Shown: positions 1 to 5,992 of the stretch, piece by piece | Numbering within the stretch: the stretch's first letter is position 1 | Layout: every line of letters begins with the position of its first letter | The notes under the pieces: model-generated | What the model was told of the DNA's origin: nothing | What the model saw: the letters and a program-made list of their open reading frames with translations, nothing else | Database searches by the model: none | From: Promethearchaeia archaeon | Lineage (GTDB): Archaea > Asgardarchaeota > Lokiarchaeia > Sigyniarchaeales > SOKP01 | Direction: 5' to 3' | Assembly (NCBI GenBank): GCA_029856295.1 | Contig: JAHQWS010000117.1 | Coordinates: forward strand, 1 to 7,303 | DNA length: 7,303 nucleotides | Program-made: the position numbers and the translations under genes

Positions 1-597
1 ACCGATTCCTGATCCCGCCAATCCAAATGATTTAGATAAGGTTCTTGAAATAGTTAAATTCGGATAATTTTTAATTAAATTGGCATAACCTACTTTAGAA
101 AATTCAAAGTATGCCTCATCTATTAATAATATTACATTCTCATTATCCAATAATGTTTTAACCTCTTTTTCATCTAGGAGCAAATTTCCAGTTGGATTAT
201 TAGGATTATCTATAACCATCAATGTCGGTTTGTTTATCTCATCAAGTAATGGTTCTAAAGGAAAGTTAAATTCGGGTTCTTTTAATCTGGCTTTTAATAT
301 CGGAGAAGAAGTTTTTTGCGCTACGTTAGAAATTAAGAAAAAAGTTGGATCTGCGATTATAATTTGGCGTCCTTTTGAAAAAAGATAAATAAACTCCTTA
401 ATCAAAATATCTGAACCTGAACACAATATTAAAGATTCTGGAGGCACATCTGCATATTCAGACAACAATTCAACTAATTTATTTACCTCATTTTGAGGAC
501 TATAACGATTTATTAGTTCAATACTAAGTTTTACCTCTTCAATGACTTTTCTTGGAGGAGGTTCAGGCATTTCATTTTTATCAAGTCTAATTTGCAT
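1..597 (-). CDS. hisC: Histidinol-phosphate aminotransferase, N-terminal 199 residues (3' end beyond window)
   Basis: PLP-dependent class I/II aminotransferase that in the HisC family converts imidazole acetol-phosphate plus glutamate to histidinol phosphate, a cytosolic step of histidine synthesis. The frame is open from the ATG at 597 to the window edge. It starts MQIRLDKNEMP, matching the HisC opening (LDxNE). It contains SGSD at about 60-63, ADPTF at 82-86, DNPNNPTGN at 130-138 (substrate/PLP asparagine), DEAYFEF at 160-166, and SRTLSKSFGLAG at 184-195, in which K189 should be the Schiff-base lysine. The start is fixed by a Shine-Dalgarno AAGGTG six bases upstream. The gene has its own promoter and no other his gene is visible. 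CobD (threonine-phosphate decarboxylase) is a related alternative worth considering because a corrinoid gene is nearby, but the LDKNE start favours HisC. The C-terminal third is not visible. Confidence 0.9.
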   Translation of the reverse strand, partial: MQIRLDKNEMPEPPPRKVIEEVKLSIELINRYSPQNEVNKLVELLSEYADVPPESLILCSGSDILIKEFIYLFSKGRQIIIADPTFFLISNVAQKTSSPILKARLKEPEFNFPLEPLLDEINKPTLMVIDNPNNPTGNLLLDEKEVKTLLDNENVILLIDEAYFEFSKVGYANLIKNYPNLTISRTLSKSFGLAGSGIG

Positions 598-600
598 TTA

Positions 601-660
601 TTACACCTTATTAAATTATAAAAAATCTTGATTAAGAGATTTTGAATTATTTAAATCTAT
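601..660 (-). promoter_or_regulatory. hisC promoter: TATA box and Shine-Dalgarno
   Basis: On the minus strand TTTAAATA at 655-648 matches the archaeal TATA consensus (TTTAWATA). A start of transcription about 25 bases further on would give a leader of roughly 25-30 bases. That leader carries AAGGTG at 609-604, six bases before the ATG. The combination of a TATA box well upstream and a ribosome site contrasts with the leaderless promoters elsewhere in the window. Confidence 0.6.
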
Positions 661-847
661 TTATTTTATTCTAGAATTAAAAAAAATTATCCAATAACAA
701 TAATATTTTTAACTTAAAAAGCTATTAGGATAATGACGTATAATGAATATTTAACATAACTAATTTTATGGATTTCTAAAGCTATATTATTTTAGTTAAT
801 TTTAATTATCCTTAATAATTTACAATTCCTACATTATTAACTTTCAA
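661..847. other. Divergent intergenic region hisC / MFS pseudogene
   Basis: No coding sequence is seen in this very AT-rich spacer. The heptamer ATTATCC occurs at 686-692 and 805-811, and its complement GGATAAT at 728-734. The first and second copies form an imperfect inverted repeat extended by AATA/TATT. These could be operator sites shared by the divergent promoters, but AT-rich DNA produces such matches easily. Confidence 0.25.
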
Positions 848-855
848 TTTATATA
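848..855 (+). promoter_or_regulatory. TATA box of the MFS pseudogene
   Basis: TTTATATA is a good match to the archaeal TATA consensus. Its centre lies 28.5 bases before the A of the ATG at 880, so transcription would begin at or within a few bases of the start codon, giving a leaderless message. No Shine-Dalgarno is visible between it and the ATG. Confidence 0.55.
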
Positions 856-879
856 TCTTCTCACAGCTCGTTGATAAAT

Positions 880-1556
880 ATGAGTGAAAAAATATCTAAA
901 AGGTATCTTATTGTTATTATTCTAATTTCTTTTGCGGGTCTCAAATTGCATGGCAAGTAGAAAATCAATATTATAATGTATTTTTATACAATGTCATTGC
1001 CCCCGTACCAATGTATGTTTCTATAATGGTTGCAGCAAGTGCAGTCGCTGCCACAATTACTACCATTATAATGGGATCCTATAGTGATGTGAAAGGAAAA
1101 AGAAAACCTTTAATGCTGATAGGTTTCATAGCTTGGGCAATCACGACTGCTATTTTTCCTTTAGCTGCATTTCTGACTCCTATTATCTTAGCAGTGACTT
1201 TTGCTATATTATTTGATTGTATCATGACATTTTTTGGTTCTAAAGCTTATGATTCCACTTTTAATGCTTATATTACTGACATCACTACTGTAGAAAACAG
1301 AGGAAAAGCTAGTGGACTCATACAAATAATGACACTAATTTCAATCCTGATTGTATATGGCGTTTCGGGATTTATTATCTTAGCATATGGTTATTTCATT
1401 TTTTTTTATTTTGTTGGAATTCTTGTCGGGGTTTTTGGTATATTAGGAACATTATTGGCTAAAGAACCTGAGAATTTAATCCCTTTAAACCATTTTTCAT
1501 TATGTAATAATAAAAATACAATAAAATTTTTTACTTTATTTAAAAAAACACAATAA
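880..1556 (+). pseudogene. MFS transporter, frameshifted and truncated after the N-terminal half
   Basis: Remnant of a 12-helix secondary transporter of the major facilitator superfamily, sugar/GPH-like type. The ATG at 880 opens a frame (MSEKISKRYLIVIILISF) that reaches a TAG at 958. The rest, from about QIAWQVENQYYNVFLYN, continues in the next frame to a TAA at 1554. Adding one T to the T-run at 930-933 joins them as LISFCGSQIAWQVENQ, which looks like an intact helix 1. MFS motif A is present (GSYSDVKGKRKP, after helix 2), as is the YITDITTVENRGKASG loop after helix 4. Only about six membrane helices follow from the start; after KEPENLIPLN the protein tails off and stops at about 225 residues instead of about 450. 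No C-terminal half is found downstream. The ATG at 1011 is internal, within the first periplasmic loop, and is not a credible start. Whether the frameshift is biological or a sequencing slip cannot be told here, but the missing half supports a dead gene. Confidence 0.8.
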
Positions 1557-1569
1557 TTAAAAATATTTA

Positions 1570-1647
1570 TAGAACTTTATCAGATTTACCTCTAGCAATA
1601 TCATCTTCATCAAGATTATACTACTCACCTTCAAAGATGCAAATCAC
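1570..1647 (-). pseudogene. Relic of a second dmsA-like gene (C-terminal segment)
   Basis: Read on the minus strand from 1647, this stretch gives VICIFEGE*YNLDEDDIAR and then GKSDKVL. It aligns without gaps to VICIFEGAWYDPDENGIDR and then GGCVNVL in the intact oxidoreductase (bases 2475-2398). I count 61 of 78 bases and 15 of 26 residues identical. The conserved Trp codon TGG has become TAG, and a TAA follows the last aligned codon, so it is not functional. The first 22 bases (1647-1626) match with a single difference. Similarity fades on both sides, with only a possible indel-containing match for about a dozen bases upstream. It is most simply a decayed fragment of a paralogous or duplicated molybdopterin oxidoreductase gene; the rest of that gene is absent. 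Confidence 0.75.
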
Positions 1648-1668
1648 ACAGAATCAACAGAAATCTTT

Positions 1669-1722
1669 AAAAAAAAAGTTATGAAGAATTATCTGTATAT
1701 GTTATATTTCTAAATAAAAAAA
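1669..1722 (-). terminator. T-run terminator region after dmsB-like gene
   Basis: On the minus strand, downstream of the stop at 1752, a T7 run (1722-1716) is followed by a T9 run (1677-1669). Archaeal RNA polymerase terminates at such T-rich tracts without needing a hairpin. The same paired-run layout follows two other genes in the window. Confidence 0.4.
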
Positions 1723-1751
1723 TCAATTAGATTTTATAATTTATAGTTCTT

Positions 1752-2306
1752 TTACTGTTTAGGTTTAAAAATAATTGCCGGTTTTGTTCTTTCAGAGTAT
1801 TTAAAGTTATCCGCTTCTTTGATACTTCCATATTTTGCTTTTAATTCCTCTAAAGTGCCAACATCAAGGGCTCTGGTCCGACATGCTTCAATACAAGCAG
1901 GTAATTTTCCCTCTAAATGTCGATCAAGGCAATAATTACATTTTCTCATCTTTGCTCCTTTTTCAGGTCCAAATTGAGGGGCATTGTAGGGGCACGCTTT
2001 CAGACATTTTGAATCACATTCTTCATTCCCAAGGCATGCTTCACTATCAACAACAACGATTCCATCTTCTTCCCTTTTTGAGATGGCATTTACAGGACAG
2101 ACTGGTATGCAAACAGGATCAATACATTGATAACAAGGTCTAACCAGATAACTCACAAAAACATCTGGAAATTTCCCTTGCTCATTATAGAGTATCATCA
2201 TCCAGTTCTCAGGACCTGCGGGAATATCATGCCAATCTTTACAAGCTACACGGCAAGCGCTACATCCAATACATCTTGTTTGATCAAAGTAAAATCCAAC
2301 TTGCAT
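1752..2306 (-). CDS. DmsB-like four-cluster ferredoxin subunit of molybdopterin oxidoreductase
   Basis: Electron-transfer subunit with four Fe-S clusters that should shuttle electrons to or from the catalytic subunit encoded just upstream. The 184 residues hold 16 cysteines in four groups: C12/15/18/22 (CIGCSACRVACK), C58/61/66/70 (CYQCIDPVCIPVCP), C91/97/101/105 (CLGNEECDSKCLKACP) and C123/126/138/142 (CNYCLDRH...ACIEACR). Order and spacing follow the DmsB/NrfC/PsrB family, and the tail (RALDVGTLEELKAKYG, TKPAIIFKPK) resembles E. coli DmsB specifically. The third group is unusual: C-x5-C where most family members have CxxC. The last group has Arg after the final Cys where Pro is usual. It starts 4 bases after the catalytic subunit's stop, with GGAG inside the end of that gene as its likely ribosome site, so the two are co-translated. 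No signal peptide is present, so it is cytosolic. Confidence 0.9.
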   Translation of the reverse strand: MQVGFYFDQTRCIGCSACRVACKDWHDIPAGPENWMMILYNEQGKFPDVFVSYLVRPCYQCIDPVCIPVCPVNAISKREEDGIVVVDSEACLGNEECDSKCLKACPYNAPQFGPEKGAKMRKCNYCLDRHLEGKLPACIEACRTRALDVGTLEELKAKYGSIKEADNFKYSERTKPAIIFKPKQ

Positions 2307-2310
2307 TATT

Positions 2311-4557
2311 TTATCCGCTCCAATTTTCTAATTTACTTACTTGAACTAGGCATGTATTTAGAGCCGATGCTCCTCCTTCTGAGTAAGCATCTTTTGTAAG
2401 AACATTAACACATCCACCTCTATCAATGCCGTTTTCATCAGGATCATACCAAGCACCCTCAAAGATGCAAATCACTCCAGGAATAATTCGCTCTGTAACC
2501 CAGGCTTCAATTGTTAATTTTCCTCTATTATTAAACACAATGATCTGATCCCCATCTTTGATTTCCCTTGGTTCAGCATCCACAGGATTGATCCAAGCTC
2601 TGTGAGGCGCTACTTCCTTTAACCACTCAACAAGATACAATTCAGAATGAACCCTATTTGGAGGATGTGGTGAAATTATTTGAAGAGGATACTTCTCAAT
2701 TAACGGATCGTTTCGATCTTCCCATGTACTTAAATATTTAGGAACTGGCGGATTATGAGGATTCTTGAGGTCAGCTACTCGCTGCGAAAAAATTTCAATC
2801 TTTCCTGATGGTGTTTTGAATGGATGATTCTCGGGGTCATCAATTTCTTTCTTAAATGCCACGTAAGGAGCTTCTAATTTGATTCGATGGATACCTTCCT
2901 CCTGATATTTCTTAAAATCCCGAATATTTTTTCTAGTATCGGCTGGCATCTTCACTAGCGTTTTAAGAATTCGATCTACTTTTGGATATTTTACAAATTT
3001 TTCTTCTCCAAGATCAAGGCTATCAGATAATTCTTCGGCAATTTTTAAATCTGACTTACATTCGCCCAAAGGTTCAATTGCTTTATTATTAAAGGTGTAA
3101 TATGGTCCTGAAGGCCATGGTCTTGTAATATCATTTCTCTCAGCAATGCTGGTAACCGGCAACACGATATCTGCATATTTAGCAGTGGGTGTCATCCAGA
3201 GTTCAGAGATGACCATATAATCAAGCTTCTTTAATGCTGCTGCAGATTTATTAGTATTACCAAGCTGGTTTAAAAAATTAGTGTTAACAAACCACGCGAA
3301 CTTGACATCAAATGGATATCCACCTTCTTTGCCTTTGGCTATAGCATCAAATATTTTATTAGTATGACATCTTTTAATAAATCTTATTTGCAGATCAAGC
3401 GAGCCTCGAACAGATTTGCCTCCAACTTCAACTGGATTTCTATAAGGTGGCGGAATGCGGGCACCAAAAAACATATGACCATAAGGGATACCCATTAAAC
3501 CACCTCCGGCACTACCGCCATGACGACCAACATTTCCTGTCATAGCACATAAAGTCATGGCAGTCCTGTTATACTGTTCGCCCATAGCACTGCGTGCTGG
3601 ACCTTGACAATCCATTAGTGCTGCTGGTTTAGCTGTTGCATATTCACGAGCTAATTGTTCAATAACAGACGCATCTACACCACAGATCTTTGCAGCCCAT
3701 TCCGGTGTTTTTGGAACACCATCTTCATCTCCCATTACATATTCCTTAAATTTATCGAATCCAACTGTGTATTTATCTAAAAACTTTTGATCATGAAGGT
3801 TCTCATTTATCATTATATATGCCATACTAACCATCATGGCCGTATCAGTACCCGGAATTATAGGAATCCATTGATCGGCTAGAATTACTGCCGTATCATG
3901 GTACCTGGGATCAATACAGAAGATTTTAATCCCAGACTCCTTAGCTTTAATAAGATTATAAATTGTATCAGTACCAGAAATCATCCTTGCAGGATCCCAT
4001 CCCCACATAATAATTAATTTTGAATTAAGTAAATCTTCCCGACTATTACCCACAAATGGGGAACCATATTGAGTCTGTGTGGCATAAACGGATCCCTCAG
4101 ACGAAACATTCCCATAATGAGTTGAAAATCCTCCAAACTGAGTTAATAAACGCATTAGAGCAAAAGTACCATCATGTAAGGCACCTAAATAACCTCCTCC
4201 GGTAACAAGAAATATACTAGAATTCCCATATGTCTTTTTCACATAAGTAAGTTTCTTTGCAATTTCATCAAGAGCCTCTTCCCATGTAATCCTCTTAAAT
4301 TTTCCCTCTCCTTTAGGTCCATCTCTTTTCAAGGGATATTTCAAGCGAGCAGGATGATATACATATTGTCGTAGAGCCCGGCATCTTAAACAAGTCCTAA
4401 GTTGATCGGGTTCTTCAGCATCATCACCCTCAACTCGAGTGATTCTACCATCTTTAACATGAACTCTTAAAGGACACCTTCCTCCACAATCGAAAGCAGA
4501 TGTCGTCCGAATAATTATTTCTTCTTCTTCTATAGGATCATTTTCTTGATTTTCCAT
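2311..4557 (-). CDS. DmsA-like molybdopterin (bis-MGD) oxidoreductase, catalytic subunit, cytosolic
   Basis: Catalytic subunit of the DMSO reductase superfamily, 748 residues, binding a Mo or W bis-pterin cofactor. The N-terminal Fe-S motif is DCGGRCPLRVHVKDG with C24 and C28, then TCLRCRALRQ with C56 and C59. The position of the usual first Cys is S20. HYGNVSSEGS (about 147-156) aligns with the E. coli DmsA segment carrying the serine metal ligand, so S152 is the predicted ligand. PGTDTA, CIDPRYHDT and TGNVGRHGG are pterin-domain motifs. The C-terminal domain (WINPVDAEPREIKDGDQIIVFNNRG, quoted here as separate pieces WINPVDA and NNRG, then EGAWYDPD and GGCVNVLT near 700-720) is very like E. 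coli DmsA. The acidic N-terminus has no Tat twin-arginine signal, so the enzyme should stay in the cytoplasm. The ATG at 4557 is preferred over a GTG at 4566, which lies inside the ribosome site AGGGTG. The substrate cannot be assigned: S-oxide reduction is the family precedent only. Confidence 0.9.
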   Translation of the reverse strand: MENQENDPIEEEEIIIRTTSAFDCGGRCPLRVHVKDGRITRVEGDDAEEPDQLRTCLRCRALRQYVYHPARLKYPLKRDGPKGEGKFKRITWEEALDEIAKKLTYVKKTYGNSSIFLVTGGGYLGALHDGTFALMRLLTQFGGFSTHYGNVSSEGSVYATQTQYGSPFVGNSREDLLNSKLIIMWGWDPARMISGTDTIYNLIKAKESGIKIFCIDPRYHDTAVILADQWIPIIPGTDTAMMVSMAYIMINENLHDQKFLDKYTVGFDKFKEYVMGDEDGVPKTPEWAAKICGVDASVIEQLAREYATAKPAALMDCQGPARSAMGEQYNRTAMTLCAMTGNVGRHGGSAGGGLMGIPYGHMFFGARIPPPYRNPVEVGGKSVRGSLDLQIRFIKRCHTNKIFDAIAKGKEGGYPFDVKFAWFVNTNFLNQLGNTNKSAAALKKLDYMVISELWMTPTAKYADIVLPVTSIAERNDITRPWPSGPYYTFNNKAIEPLGECKSDLKIAEELSDSLDLGEEKFVKYPKVDRILKTLVKMPADTRKNIRDFKKYQEEGIHRIKLEAPYVAFKKEIDDPENHPFKTPSGKIEIFSQRVADLKNPHNPPVPKYLSTWEDRNDPLIEKYPLQIISPHPPNRVHSELYLVEWLKEVAPHRAWINPVDAEPREIKDGDQIIVFNNRGKLTIEAWVTERIIPGVICIFEGAWYDPDENGIDRGGCVNVLTKDAYSEGGASALNTCLVQVSKLENWSG

Positions 4558-4563
4558 TAAATT

Positions 4564-4569
4564 CACCCT
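4564..4569 (-). promoter_or_regulatory. Shine-Dalgarno deciding the dmsA-like start
   Basis: AGGGTG on the minus strand sits exactly six bases before the ATG at 4557, the same spacing as the hisC ribosome site. A GTG start at 4566 would overlap this motif and would have no ribosome site of its own. A TATA-like TATTAAAT around 4615-4623 could drive the operon, but I hold that weakly. Confidence 0.6.
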
Positions 4570-4695
4570 AATTGTCGATACTTAATAACAAGTAATAATC
4601 TTTTTTTAATTATCATTTAATATTTGATTTTTAATACTATCCAATTATTTTAAAATAAATTAAAGATTTGTGCTTTTATTGGTTTAGGTATTTTG

Positions 4696-4715
4696 AAAAA
4701 AAAGTGTAAAAAAAA
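4696..4715 (-). terminator. Double T8 terminator after the ferredoxin fusion gene
   Basis: On the minus strand two runs of eight T (4715-4708 and 4703-4696) are separated by four bases, starting 13 bases after the stop codon at 4729. This is a strong archaeal-type termination signal. It implies that the dmsA-dmsB operon downstream uses its own promoter in the remaining 130 bases. Confidence 0.6.
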
Positions 4716-4728
4716 TAGTTGAAAGATA

Positions 4729-5868
4729 TTAACTTCGGCGAGCTGGAGGAATACTTACGATTCTCCGCCCCGTAATTAGGGATATCGCATTCTCTGGACA
4801 ATGACGGGCACAAATTCCACATCCAATGCAATAATCACCAACAATCTCTGCTTTATTGTCATCATTTAATTCTAGCACCCCTGTATAACAATGTTCAACA
4901 CAGGTTCCACACCCAACACATAAATCTTGATCTATACTTGCTTTATGATTAGTAGCATTTATTGTTACACTAATTAAATTCTGGGGTGAATTACCACAGC
5001 AACATTTACAACAGTTACATATGCTCGTTTCATCTCTATTTATATCAAAATTCGGGTGATAGGCTTTATGAATCAAGTCATCATTTTCAGCTTCCTTAAG
5101 AATTTTTAACGCTTCTTCTTTAGAAATTAATCTCCCAAATCCATTTTCTGATACGTGTCGGGCAGATTTTCCAAATGTGAAACAATTTTCTCTTTGATCC
5201 GTTTGTTTGCAAGGCTCTCCTAATAAATCCTTATGATGACGGCAAAAACAATATCCAACAGCAATGTCATCAAATTTATCAATAATTTCTTCTACCGTTT
5301 GTGAGGGTAGTACCTGTTCGATTGGGACTTCTAATTCTTCATCAACCTTGATTACAATTTCATCACCTGTTGTCTCATTGTTGTAAAAAGGAATCGTTCT
5401 ATCAATTGGCGGTTGTTTTAACATCATTGGTATAACTATGTCATATTCTTTTTGGACAAAATTCCTTAATTCTGTCTGTAATTTCAGAAATAAATCAGCT
5501 AATTCCTTATTTTCCTCAGTATATTCAAGTTCTTTCATGAAAAAATATTCAAATAAACCTACATTGATAAAAGGTAATAGCCTATAAACCATAACTCCTT
5601 GTCGATTAGGTTGATTAAACATCACTCCTTTTTTAGCCAACGCAGTTGCCTTCTCTACAATTTTGTCTTCAGATAATTTACTGCTTTTTTTTAATTCTAC
5701 TAATGTTTGGGATTTTTTCCTCCTGAATGCCATTATGAAATCCAAGTCATCTTCTGAAACCGCATGCTTTAAAATGCTTATTAGAGTATCTGATACTGGA
5801 ATGGGGGTACCTCCTGCTGAAGATATTACCTGAGCCGTTTTTTTATATTTCAAATCAGATTCAGTCAT
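4729..5868 (-). CDS. Winged-helix / Cys-rich / 2x[4Fe-4S] ferredoxin fusion protein
   Basis: Multidomain cytosolic protein of 379 residues. About 38-100 looks like a winged-helix fold (DLDFIMAFRRKKSQTLVELK, then KLSEDKIVEKATALAKKG and a wing VMVYRLLPF). A helical linker follows to about 190. Then comes a Cys-rich module: GYCFCRHH with C207/C209, C220, C229, and an unusually dense CNCCKCCC (C284, 286, 287, 289, 290, 291). The C-terminus is a dicluster ferredoxin: C317/320/323/327, where Tyr replaces the usual Pro, and C347/350/353/357 followed by Pro. I recognise the general architecture from ferredoxin-like proteins of anaerobes but know no proven function. Possible roles are electron donor to the neighbouring corrinoid protein (as RamA/RACo-type activators do, though this is not their fold) or to the oxidoreductase, or a redox-sensing regulator. 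It has its own leaderless promoter and double T-run terminator. No signal peptide or membrane helix is seen. Confidence 0.85.
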   Translation of the reverse strand: MTESDLKYKKTAQVISSAGGTPIPVSDTLISILKHAVSEDDLDFIMAFRRKKSQTLVELKKSSKLSEDKIVEKATALAKKGVMFNQPNRQGVMVYRLLPFINVGLFEYFFMKELEYTEENKELADLFLKLQTELRNFVQKEYDIVIPMMLKQPPIDRTIPFYNNETTGDEIVIKVDEELEVPIEQVLPSQTVEEIIDKFDDIAVGYCFCRHHKDLLGEPCKQTDQRENCFTFGKSARHVSENGFGRLISKEEALKILKEAENDDLIHKAYHPNFDINRDETSICNCCKCCCGNSPQNLISVTINATNHKASIDQDLCVGCGTCVEHCYTGVLELNDDNKAEIVGDYCIGCGICARHCPENAISLITGRRIVSIPPARRS

Positions 5869-5870
5869 GA

Positions 5871-5935
5871 TAATTCATATAATTTGCTTTTTGTATATAG
5901 TTTGTATTATGAATTACAAATTAAAAATTAATTTG
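5871..5935 (-). promoter_or_regulatory. Promoter of the ferredoxin fusion gene with nested inverted repeats
   Basis: TATATA at 5899-5894 is centred 28.5 bases before the ATG at 5868, which predicts a leaderless or nearly leaderless transcript; no Shine-Dalgarno is seen. Around it are three inverted repeats. CAAATTAA/TTAATTTG (5917-5924 and 5928-5935, loop AAA) has perfect 8-base arms. TTTGTA/TACAAA (5901-5906 and 5915-5920) abuts the TATA box where TFB would bind. TAATTCATA/TATGAATTA (5871-5879 and 5908-5916) flanks the TATA box. They share bases, so they cannot all be occupied at once. They suggest a repressor or activator site, but AT-richness makes some chance dyads likely. Confidence 0.45.
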
Positions 5936-5962
5936 AAATTTTAATAAGCCTTTTTAAACAAG

Positions 5963-5980
5963 AAAAAAAATAATAAAAAA
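5963..5980 (-). terminator. T-run terminator after the corrinoid protein gene
   Basis: On the minus strand T6 (5980-5975), four bases, then T8 (5970-5963), starting 12 bases after the stop at 5993. The layout nearly copies the terminator at 4696-4715 and separates the corrinoid gene from the ferredoxin fusion gene as transcription units. Confidence 0.55.
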
Positions 5981-5992
5981 GGAATAAATAAG

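Noticed and set aside
1..597. CobD (threonine-phosphate decarboxylase) identity, tempting because of the corrinoid gene
   Set aside because: The LDKNE start and the overall motif set are HisC-like; without the C-terminal part CobD is not excluded but is less likely.
686..811. Three ATTATCC/GGATAAT heptamers as a proven operator
   Set aside because: The same heptamer also occurs inside the hisC coding region, and its AT-rich composition makes chance occurrence plausible; kept only as a note in the intergenic entry.
1011..1556. A complete 181-residue membrane protein starting at 1011
   Set aside because: The frame is already open and matches MFS helix 1 upstream of this ATG, so it is the interior of a frameshifted gene rather than a gene of its own.
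1835..2399. Two plus-strand open frames (1835-2143 and 2127-2399)
   Set aside because: They lie antisense to the clearly coding dmsB-like gene and the end of the dmsA-like gene, have no recognisable motifs and no promoter or ribosome site.
4558..4566. GTG start giving three more residues to the dmsA-like protein
   Set aside because: The GTG is part of the AGGGTG ribosome site that fits the ATG at 4557 with the same six-base spacing as hisC.
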